Assembly (NCBI GenBank): GCA_013420905.1
Contig: JAAXNY010000010.1
Span: forward strand, 248,001-312,000
Direction of reading: 5' to 3'
DNA length: 64,000 nt
Source: Collybia mongolica
Taxonomy: Eukaryota > Basidiomycota > Agaricomycetes > Agaricales > Clitocybaceae
Below the pieces are notes generated by a model. That model ran no database searches and had not been told where the DNA came from. It saw nothing but the letters and a program-made list of their open reading frames with translations. Made by a program: the position numbers and the translations under genes. Numbering within the stretch: position 1 is the stretch's first letter; every line of letters starts with the position of its first letter. This document shows positions 1-9,400 of this stretch, in pieces.

Positions 1-1317
1 ATACTTTCTTGATGACTATTTCTATTTTTACTCAGGTCCTCAGGCTGTCTCTTGGAACGTGACCTAGTCATAGGTCTAGCGTGTTCCTTAGCCTCCTTCA
101 TCAGACCTAATTGAAACCCGACTCTTTAACCTTGTTTTGGTTATTGAGCTCTGCCACCTGCCCTAATAAAGTACTCATTTGTGCTTGTAAGGCTACTATG
201 TCAGGATTTGGTGCACTCTTTGCAGTAGTATTATAGTTATTGTTTATATAATCTTGTTTCTGCATCTGAGGCAATACTGGCAGTGCAGTTTGCATGCTCT
301 GTTGTCCTAACATTTGTTGTGCTTGAAATTGGGCCATTTGTGCTATTAGAGCTTTCAAGGTTCCAATGTCATTCTTACTGTCTACTGCACTATGTGACTG
401 ATGCATAACTGATAATACTCCTGGAGTGGGCCCTTCTGTAACATCTCCATAATAAAGGGTGGCTACCTTCTTTGAATGGAAGTGTTCCACTTTATCTTTC
501 AATGATACTGTTTCTGGTTCTCTTGGAATATACAATCCATCTGGTAGGCATACTCCTCCATTTGCATTGGTCTTTATTTTTCTTTCTTTGAAATGTTTTT
601 GTTTCTTGGGACAGGCCATGATGAAGTGTCCGGGTGTAAAACAGTAGTGACATTTATACACATTTGGTCTTTGCAGTTGTCCTTCTTTAGGCTTTCTGTA
701 CTGATTCTGATAATAGGTGGCCTGACTCCCAAGAGCTTAATAGATTCTGCTTTAAATTCACACTTTAGCTTTTTCAGCACGGCCTCATTGGTTACTCCAA
801 TACATGGGTTGATGTGACACACCGCTTCTAACTAGGCTACTGATCCTTCTACTTGATTGAGTGCTTCTGGATAACTAGAGATCAACTCTGTTTTGAAATC
901 CATCCAAGTGCCTGTTTTATAGTGGTCTAATGCTCTCCACTCATTCTCCAATTGTAGGTCTGCGTACTTTTCTAACATTAACTTCTTTTCTTCATCATTT
1001 GTAATGTTACACTCCTTCCATAGGACTTCCATGCACTCCAGAAACCAGATTAAGCCTGTGGGCTCCTTTCCTTTGAATACTGGTGCATCACGGATGCCTG
1101 GTTGGGGCATATATTTACAAGGGGGTTCAGTCATGATTACTGAATGGTTCTGAGTAGCTAACAAGTTCAGGTTTATTACTGGGTTTACTACAGACAATCT
1201 TCTGCGCACTACTGGTCTACTAGTAGTTGATATGTTTCCTAAAGGCTCTGGAGTTCTAAATACTTGCCTTGGTCCTGAAGATCCAAAGGCTGGTTGTGAA
1301 GATCCTCGTGTGCGCAC
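1..1317 (-). pseudogene. Ty3/gypsy-type gag remnant, 5' part of an LTR retrotransposon
   Basis: This is a decayed capsid (Gag) gene read leftwards; pol would lie beyond the left edge. The N-terminal part (1317 to 832) ends at an in-frame TAG. The reading then resumes at about 822, changes frame near 750, and continues through a retroviral-type zinc knuckle C-X2-C-X4-H-X4-C (CHYCFTPGHFIMAC, near 620-655) followed by a basic and then a glutamine-rich stretch. A further open frame below position 107 suggests one more frameshift. Gag binds element RNA in the cytoplasmic particle. The fragment has about one CpG between 121 and 779, unlike the host genes, which fits an old methylated copy. Family assignment to gypsy rests on Gag shape only; copia is less likely because no integrase or RT is visible. 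Confidence 0.6.
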
Positions 1318-1329
1318 GTGTCTAGGAGG

Positions 1330-1528
1330 TAGTAATGGCTCTGTTACTCAAGGTCTTTACACTAAGCCACATAACCCATGCAGACTCCATGCGGACACAT
1401 GGACTCCACACGGACTCATTTGGCAGGATGCTCAGTCAGATGATAGTCCGTGTCAATCCACATGATTTCACGCAGACACACGGACAAGCATGGCCAGACA
1501 GCTGGTAGAGTCCACACGGCCAGATGCT
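1330..1528 (-). repeat. LTR/leader-like segment, inverted relative of 9285-9395
   Basis: The segment upstream (in element orientation) of the gag remnant is rich in short palindromic GGACTC / GTCC-CGGAC words. About 60 nt of it matches, at roughly three quarters identity, the reverse complement of 9285-9395; the best core is CTTTACACT-AGCCACAT followed by GACTCC-TGCGGACACA. It probably includes the end of the 5' LTR and a primer-binding region. The right part was split by the LINE-A insertion at 1529/1544. LTR boundaries could not be fixed. Confidence 0.45.
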
Positions 1529-1543
1529 GACTAATATTATTTC
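1529..1543. repeat. target-site duplication, left copy (LINE-A)
   Basis: The 15-mer gactaatattatttc here is repeated exactly at 7894-7908, immediately after the poly(A) tail of LINE-A. This defines the element ends to the base. Confidence 0.93.
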
Positions 1544-1655
1544 CATCACTTCTTGACTTGTTACCATGACGTGCACAGCCACCGTCGTTCTACGCACCCT
1601 GCTGCCCTAGATCACCCCCGATAACACTCTACCAACCAAGCCCCATGCCTCTGAC

Positions 1656-3661
1656 ATGGGCAAAGACAATCCACCCAGCCAATCCCAGCAATCGGCAGAA
1701 CGCGCCTCAAAACCGCCAGACATTCGCGACTATCTTCGTGGGTCCTCCTCCCCTGCTCCATCCAGGAGCACAACTCCTCAGAGACCCCCAGGCCTCCCTA
1801 CTATTGCACAACGGGTCTTCTTTCAACCACCCACGCCTGCACCTGCATCGGAGGCGGATTCCTCCACCCCGATGGACACTGCGGCAGACGACGACACCAT
1901 TACACTGTTGTCCGCCAAAGGCAAAGCCCCAGCCCCACCCCCCCAGGACCAAGAGGAAACCTTGGAGGGGGTGGAGATGAACTCCTTCCAGGAGAGCTTT
2001 GACGACCCTGCTGACGCCTTCCTCCCAACTGGTTCGAAAGAATCGGCAGAGGTGGACGTCCAGGCGGCTACCTCATCGCTCCACAACACAACAGAGCTTA
2101 TGAACCTCTGGACTGAAAAGGGATATCACATCCCCACACACCTCACTGACACCTTTGCCACTGAGCTCCTCCAGGTCGTATACTCGGCCTCATCTGGCAT
2201 GTTGCCAATGGAACCTCTCAAGTCACCGCCCTACAACAGGTCATCGACAGCCTTCGGAGCCAGCTCCCCCCTGACGCTCCCCCCACCCCTAAGTACGGTC
2301 CCCCTGGATCAGGGCAGCGGCCCCCCCATTTGTCCAATGCTACCTCTGACCCTGTGGGTCTCCGCAGGCCCCAAAGGAAGCTTATCCCAGCTCAGTCATC
2401 CAGACGGCCTCCGCCTCCCCCCCCTAGGCCAACCCCGGCCTCGTTTGCATCTATGGCAGCTGCTGCTGCCTCTCTCCCCCAACCTCCCCCTTCCAAGAGG
2501 AGAAAGGGCGCCGCTGCCACGGCGGAGGGACTAGTCCAAATGGCCAAGTCGTTCCCCTTGGCTCCCAATGCATCCATCGTCCAAGCGCAACAGATTGTTG
2601 CAGGTGGGGCTGCCATCTCCCGCACAAACGCTGAATGAGCTCGTGCCAACGTGAAGCATTCCACCACCCACGGCTCCTCTCAGAAGGAAGTTGTGGTTTT
2701 CTGTTCTCCGCCGGTGTACTGGGACGACGCTCCTGTTATACCAACAATCAACAGTACTCTTGGTTCTAACCACCGAACCATCCGTGCCGTCGTGGAAACA
2801 CGGAATCATCTTGGGGGTTTGTCCCTCATCATGGACTCTGTGCCTTCCGAAGACAATCTCCAGGTCCTCTACCAGTTCTTCGACGCCAAGGCGAAGGAGG
2901 CTCGAGGGGCTGATACAGAGACACAGGTTGAGGTCGGGTCCTCCAAGACCTTCCTCCGCATCCCCAACTTTCCCTTCTTCGGTACGACCGTCACATATGA
3001 CAAAACCGGGAAGCCCATTCCCATCACTCCATTGGAGGTCAAGACTATCCTTGAAACCTGCAAATGGAAAGGTGCGATCCATCTGTACCAAGGGGCGCTC
3101 CCCCGCATGGTCAGAAACTCCAAAACGTCAGACTCATGCACTGTGTTCTTCAACATTTATGATTCTCGTGGAGGCACCCACCTCCGCAGCCTTCGGAACA
3201 AGAGCTTCATGCTCGGGTCCCAATCTCTGACCATCCTGCCCGCTGACAAGCAAATAGGGGTCCCTATCTGCACAAAGTGCTGGAGGTTTGGCCACTGCAA
3301 GGAGGTCTGTCCCTTCAGAGCTCAACTGTGCTCCTATTGCGGCGGACCTCACGATGCCCGCAATCACCGCGACCTAGCGGCATGCTGCAAGGCCGCCCCC
3401 AAGGCCACCCCACTGAGACTTGCAACACCGGCAGGTCATAAGTGCCCCCACGCCTCCCGATGCGTCAACTGTGGCCTTGCCCATGAGTCTGACGACAGGA
3501 AGTGTTCCTTTTGGAAACACCGCTATGACGCCAAGTGGCTAGCAGCCAAGTACACTGCCCAGAAGGTAGGTGACAAGCTCTTACGCTTCACACCATCTGC
3601 TAATACCCCCTTCCCCACCATTACAGGAGACAGGCTCCGAGGACACAGGGAGGGTACTTGA
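1656..3661 (+). pseudogene. LINE-A ORF1 (RNA-binding, CCHC zinc-knuckle protein), broken
   Basis: ORF1 proteins of such LINEs coat the element RNA. The frame opens at the ATG at 1656, a proline/serine-rich N-terminal region. It shifts by one frame close to 2200, where the second frame continues with a plausible helical stretch, meets a TGA at 2636-2638, and reads on to 3661. The C-terminal half matches LINE-B ORF1. Three cysteine/histidine clusters are visible at about 3268-3510: CTKCWRFGHCKEVC, CSYCGGPH...H and CVNCGLAHESDDRKC. The last tens of codons appear to be in a different frame from the TAA that overlaps the ORF2 start, implying another shift near 3600. Dead as written. Confidence 0.8.
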
Positions 3662-3688
3662 GCGTTTCGACAAAAAGTTACTTGATTA

Positions 3689-6600
3689 ATGTCTAGTACA
3701 ACTTGTAATGTAAATACGCTCAGAACGTACTGCCAAAATGTCAGGTGCAAACGACACTGGACAGTTGACCTGTTAGAACGCCGCAAGGACGTCACTGACA
3801 TTCTCTCCCTGCAGGAGCCACCATGGGCCACTGTATGGTATACAGCCTCCTTGACCAAAAAAGACAGGGTCCCCATCAGGGGACCCCCTGTCCACCTGGA
3901 CTGGATCCCCATGTTCCCCAAAGGGTTCGATGCTGCCGAAGATCAGCCACGCGTCATGGCCTATGTCAACCGAGCTATCCGCTCAGTGAAACCTAAGCTC
4001 CGATTGGATGTCGTTAACCACCGTGACGTCATGCTCATCACTGTTCGAGGGCACCTTGGCCCAGTGCATTTGATGAATGTCTACTCAGATGAGAATGGAT
4101 CAGCAGTCCGATTCCTTGAAGACCACCTAGATGAGTTCCCCGATGTTAGCTATATGGGGGGTGATTTTAATTGCCCCTCAGCACATTGGGATGCTACCCT
4201 CAATCATGAGCACCCCATGGCCAACAGGCTCATGGAGTGCGCAGCCGCCCTCAGCCTTGAGCGGATTGCCCCCCCCTCAGGGCGGGTCACACATCGGCCG
4301 TATAATTCGGCCCTGCGCGGCTCGGTCCTTGACCTTGTGTTCGTCCCGGCATTCCGGGGCTACACAGCCAACCTGACAATAGGTGATAAGGGTGAACCTG
4401 ATCACTTTCCTCTACTCCTAGACATCCCCCTTAGGGTCGAGTTCCCCGAAGGGAAGATGTCAATCAAAATTGACTCCGAAGAAGAGACTGCTTTCCTTGC
4501 AGAAGTGTGTTCACTTCTCAGGCTCATCCAAATCCCTGACGTCTCATCAGCGGAACAAACTCAACTAGTTGCTCAGGCAATAGCTAAGGGCTTTGAAACG
4601 GCGTGGTCCCATCACGCTAAGACTAACCGGGCTTGCACCCGGTCTAAGTCTTGGTGGGACTCAGACTGCACCTGGACGAGGTCTGAGGCCATGAGCTCTG
4701 ATCTCCCAGAGGACTGGAAGGCCTTCAAGGCCACCACGCATAGAGCGAAACGAAAGCACTTCGACGAGTGCATCAACAAAATTGCTAATACTAACCTCAG
4801 ACCATGGGATCTCATGGACTGGGTAGGCCCACGCAAGACACCCCCGGTTGAGGCTATCTCGTACCAAGGCGTGCCATGCAGCACCACAGAGTCACTATGG
4901 AATGCATTGCACTCCACCTTCAACTCAGCTATTGATAGGCCAATTGACCTTGACAAGCTGGGCAATGCTTGGACCTCACCCACAACGTGGGTGTGGGTCC
5001 CCTACTCTGCTGCTGAGATGTCGGATGCCCTTTCAGGCACCTCAAATCAATCCGCCCCTGGGCCGGATCACATCTCATGGCGTCACCTTAAACGGATCAT
5101 CCAAGATGACCTGTGCAGCAAACTACTCTTGTGGCTTGCAAACGCTTGCCTCTCGTCAGGCCATTGGCCTGCCGAGTTTAAAGCATCCATTACGGTGGTC
5201 ATACCCAAGCCGGGTAAACCATTGTATGACACTCCCAAGTTGTTTCGCCCAATAGTTCTATTGAACACACTGGGCAAACTTCTAGAGAAAATGTTGTCCA
5301 CCAGGATGCAGTTCGAAGCTGCTCAACATGGTGTACTCCACCCCAATCAGTTCGGAGGAGTCCGTCAGAACTCCACCGAGGATGCTGGCTGTTTCCTCAC
5401 ACACGTTGTCCGCTCAGGATGGCGTGCCAAACTCAAGATGAGTGTCGTTGCTTTCGACCTAGCTCAGTTCTTCCCATCCATAAACCACAAGGTTCTCCTA
5501 CACATCCTCAAGAGACAGGGATTCGCGCCAGAAATGGTTGCGTTCTTCAGGTCATACCTCGTTGATCGTCATACTAGATACGCGTGGGACGACGAATTGT
5601 CCCCGCTCTTCCCATCCAGCGTGGGTCTGGGACAGGGCTCTGCCATGTCCCCCATCCTCTCTGCCCTATGCCTCGCACCCCTCCTCAAGGAATTCGAACG
5701 GAGGGTCCGCATAGCTTCACTAATTTCCTATGTGGATGATGGCACCATAATAGTGCAGTTGGACACATTCGAACAGAACCTTGTTAAGCTCAAAGGGGCC
5801 TACAAAGTCGTATTCAAACTCACCCAGGCTATGGGTCTGGTTCTTGAACACAGCAAGTCAGAAGGATTCCACTTCTCTCAAAAACATGGCGGTATCAACC
5901 CTGACATCGACCTTGGCTATGCCCCTTATACTGGGGACACCCCCCTCCGCCCTGGCACCATTTGGCGCTACCTCGGATTCTTCTTTGACCGTCCCCTCAC
6001 ATTCAGAGAGCACGTCAAAAGATACACGAACAAAGCCCTCACCTCTGTAAAGGCTATGCTCTCCCTTGGCAACTCGGTGCGCGGACTTAGGCCCAAGCAC
6101 AAACAAATGCTATACCGAGCCTGTGTTCTTCCCATTGCTACATATGGGAGCAGGCTTTGGATGTACGAAGGGGCCCGCATGGCAGGCCCTCTCAATAACC
6201 TCCGGAAGATGCAAAGACAAATGTGTCTTTGGATCACTGGAGCCTTCAAGACATCCCCAAACGGGGCTGGCGGGACCCTCGCAGGCATACCCCCTATCCA
6301 CCTCCATGTCAGAAAGCTGGTGGAAAGGAGTCATGTCCACTCCCATGCGCTCCAGGCCTCACACGCCTTTTGATGCCTCATCAATGGGAACCACAAATTC
6401 TCTGTTGAGACCCTCAATGCCCGCAACCCAAGCCGTAGGCTCAGTAAACTAGTATCACCCATCGTAGAGGCCTGGTCTAACCTTGGCCTTTCTTCCCTGG
6501 ATCTGGACCCTGTCCACCCACTCAACCAACCAGGCATGCGCCCCAAGGACCTGTTCCCTGGCCGCATTGTCTATGACATTGTCACCCCCCCACCTAAGGG

Positions 6601-7543
6601 CAGTGATCACCACGAGGAATTCATGAAAGACTGCACCACATCACTGAAGAGCGCTGTCAATGAGGCCTCTCATTCCCCATGGAGCATCTGCATTATCACT
6701 GATGCATCCACCCCCCCTCCTCCCATGCAGTCAGTCATGGTGTACTGCATCTGGCATGATGGAGACTTATATGAGGACTGGTTTGCTACCGGCCTATCTA
6801 TGTCTGATGACGCCGAGCTGCGAGCGATTGCAGAAGGCACCCAACAGGCAGCTGACATTGGACTAGAGGACATCCATGATGTCCATATCTTCTCCGGCTC
6901 CATCAACGCCCTCAGGCGTTCCCTCGATGCGTCGCACCACTCAGGTCAAGCATCAGCCCTCAAAATGTGCGATGTGCTGCTGCCTTGGCTGCAGTTCTGC
7001 GCCATCCACAAGATTCACCTCCACCATATTACAAATGGTGTGGAGATCGAAGACCACCAACTGGCACACATCAGCGCCGTCTCAACTCGTGTTGAGGCAG
7101 GTGGAGCACCGGTTATATCTGCTGACTTTGCACAACGCGAAGCAGTTACACGCATGCTCGACGGCTGGAAGTCTCTCTTCCAGTCCAAGAAGTACATTGG
7201 CTCCAATTTCCTGACGCTCTATGCAAAAAAGGACACCCCGCTCACTCTGACCCATGTAAACAATGGGCCGTGGATGCACAAGACTGGTCACAGCCATGCT
7301 CTGACTGCCCGATTGGTGTGATGCATCACCGGACACGCTCCAATTGGGGCGTTCCGATCGCGATTCTTCAAGGAAGAATCTGTCTCCTGTAGGTGCGGTG
7401 CTCCCCTGGAAACCATACAACACGTCCTATTCGACTGTCCATGACACGGACGGGAAGACAAGCCCAGCCGCCAGCTATGCTATGCGTGGCTGATTGAATT
7501 CCTCTCGGAGAACGAAAGCGCTTTCGTGTTCAATGTTCCCTAG
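3689..7543 (+). pseudogene. LINE-A ORF2: endonuclease-reverse transcriptase-RNase H, with in-frame TGA codons
   Basis: The ATG overlaps a TAA (3687-3691, TAATG). Endonuclease landmarks: YCQN, QEPPW, GGDFNCP and VLDLVF; the usual SDH is PDH here. Reverse transcriptase: FDLAQFFPSINH (motif A), GLGQGSAMSP (B), YVDDGT (C, catalytic DD) and WRYLGFFFD (thumb side). The frame is then interrupted by TGA at 6371-6373, 7319-7321 and 7442-7444 but stays open otherwise to a TAG at 7541, so the domains are all still legible. RNase H shows TDAS and AELRAIAE, but the third acidic residue is lost: FSGS where LINE-B has FSDS (GGC for GAC). A CRCG...H....C knuckle lies at the end. It would perform target-primed reverse transcription in the nucleus if intact. 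Confidence 0.88.
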
Positions 7544-7893
7544 TCCTAAACAGGCTAGGGGCGGTACTCAGTGTTCTAAGTGACGGCTATAGGGTGCTCC
7601 CTGCCCAAACATGCGAACCTGGATAATTGGTGGACTTGAAGCCACCACCTGCTGCGGAGCGCCGCAGCAGGGGGCCCACCCCCTGGCATAGATTGGCCCT
7701 TCTGGCCTGTGTACAACGAGCTCTGGCTCCATTCGCTAGTCCGACCCCGGTCGGGCAAGCACCCTAGCCCTGCAGCGCTTTGTCTCCTGCCTCCCCTCTC
7801 CCCCCTTTCCCAATTATTACTTGTAGTGACCAGCACATGTATTACGTACAGTTGGTATATAAAATGTTGAAACCAAAAAAAAAAAAAAAAAAA

Positions 7894-7908
7894 GACTAAT
7901 ATTATTTC
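7894..7908. repeat. target-site duplication, right copy (LINE-A)
   Basis: Exact repeat of 1529-1543, directly after the poly(A) tail. Confidence 0.93.
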
Positions 7909-7984
7909 TAATCAGATTATTAATGTAATTTTTATTGACTCAAATTATGTAACTGAATGACATAATATAACGGTGCTGAAAAAT

Positions 7985-8070
7985 TTGCACCCAACGAGAT
8001 TTGAACATGCACAAGCAGGAGCATTACATAATATTTTTGACATTCATAACCGTTAGGCAAGACTGGTATT
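7985..8070 (-). repeat. tRNA-like (possible SINE) fragment
   Basis: On the minus strand a pol III B-box-like GTTCAAATC lies about 45 nt after an A-box-like TTGCCTAACGG, followed by a tRNA-like acceptor end TGGGTGCA. The T stem no longer pairs and no matching 5' acceptor strand is present, so this is not a functional tRNA. A tRNA-derived SINE or tRNA pseudogene is the simplest reading; chance is possible. Confidence 0.3.
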
Positions 8071-8102
8071 CATAGCTGAAAGATACACGGCCTCAAGTCT
8101 AA

Positions 8103-9226
8103 ATGTTTGTGTCACATGATTATGGGCACGTGCCGTGGTCACATTACCATTGCCACATCTTCGTTGATTATCTTCAACCACATCAACAACTGCCAATGCA
8201 CCCAACATCGCCCAATGCCGGTATGCCAGCAACAACACATTCTACAGGGTCCACCATGCACAGCGGCTTATGCTGCTCATTGCCTCCTCCATCAAAATCT
8301 TGTAAGCGCACATTGTCAAGCGCCAACGAAACCGCTGCTGCAGCCAAGAAAACCAAAACAAAAGCCAAAGCCCCTCAAGCACCTGAAGCGCCCAGAGATG
8401 CACAAATGGCAAACAACAAGGCCGAGGGAAGTGGGGGAAATGGTGGAAAAGGACATGGAACGAGGGGATGGCACGGAAAGGGTGCCCCGAGGGGCAGAGG
8501 GAGGTCAGTCAGAGAACATTGTTTCCTTACGCACTCACCACACAGATTGTCCCCCCCTCCAGGGAAAACGTCAGGAACCCGAAATGAGGAGGACGCGGCC
8601 ACCAATGCCCAAGGTGCCCCAGTGCACCTAACCACGTGCGTTCCATTTTTTTTTAATCACATCCATTACTAATTCCTCATCCCAGGACCAAACGTGTGCT
8701 TGACGCAAGAACTGCCAGCATCACACCCCCACCTTGTGCGCAATCAGCCACCACACCCACCCTGCCAGTGCAGGGCAAAGTCCCCCAAACAACAACCAGG
8801 CATCTGTGATGCTCGGATATCAAGACAATACCCAAGGAAGGCAACAACAACAACAACAACAATGAAGATAGCAGCAGCAACAGTGACAACAAGGCCAGTG
8901 GCAATGATGGCAACAGCAGCAGCAGCAACAATGACAGAGAAGCAGACGACTACAACAAAAATGAGACAAAGACAATGACTAGGATGAGGACAAAGACAAT
9001 GACAACCACCACAAGGATGATGAAGACAACGACTAAGAACGACGGGGACAACAGCAAGAAAAACGGCCAGCGCTGGATCATGCCAGTGCCGCTGCCACCG
9101 CTACCCAGGCTACTGACAATGCCGCAGGGGCCCATCCTGCACAACCTGGAGCGGAAAACAATGGCAACAAGGGCAATGGGGACAGCAGGGGCAGCGGGGG
9201 CCCCCGCCCATATTAGATTAGTATAA
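8103..9226 (+). other. low-complexity, coding-like degenerate region
   Basis: Long compositionally biased stretches read in changing frames: first a basic Ala/Lys/Gly-rich segment (8300-8500), then runs of AAC/AGC/GAC codons giving Asn/Ser/Asp tracts (8835-9050), then a Gly/Asn-rich end near 9200. No frame is open throughout, and TAG/TAA interrupt the Asp-rich frame near 8980 and 9035. No family is recognised. It may be a decayed low-complexity gene of repeat origin, since it lies between LINE-A and an LTR-like repeat. Trinucleotide (AAC)n and (CAG)n micro-repeats are included. Confidence 0.35.
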
Positions 9227-9239
9227 TGTTGTAATTATT

Positions 9240-9400
9240 ATCATATTATAAGAAAGACACTAAGTAAACTAGTAGTAAAAGAAAGTAAGTGAGTCCGCAC
9301 GGACTCTGTGGAGTCCTTGCGGACATGTGCATGCAGTCCGTGTGTCCGCACGGAGTCCACAAGGACATGTGGCTCAGTGTAAAGTACAGTGTTACTCCAG
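9240..9400 (+). repeat. LTR-like segment, inverted relative of 1330-1528
   Basis: Dense GTCCGCACGGAC / GGAGTCC inverted words end in GGCTCAGTGTAAAG. The reverse complement matches 1345-1410. No gag or pol follows to the right, so this copy is probably a solo or truncated LTR. Ends and target duplication were not found. Confidence 0.4.

Larger units (their letters stand above)
1544..7893 (+). mobile_element. LINE-A: full-length non-LTR retrotransposon, mutated
   Basis: This is a complete 6.35-kb LINE bounded by a 15-bp duplication and ending in a poly(A) run (about 7875-7893). Order: short 5' UTR, ORF1 (nucleic-acid binding, CCHC knuckles), ORF2 (endonuclease-exonuclease-phosphatase type endonuclease, reverse transcriptase, RNase H, terminal CCHC), and a 350-nt 3' UTR ending GGTATATAAAA plus poly(A). 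The 5' end resembles the 5' end of LINE-B (shared TTCTTGA..T.TTACCA), so both are full length. The domain set fits the Tad1/I-like LINEs of fungi; the exact clade is not established here. It carries four in-frame TGA stops and at least one frameshift, so it is not autonomous. It is inserted into older LTR-type repeat sequence. Confidence 0.92.

Noticed and set aside
8835..9050. CRISPR-like or satellite array in the (AAC/AGC/GAC) stretch
   Set aside because: Repeats are simple trinucleotides without unique spacers; this is low-complexity DNA.
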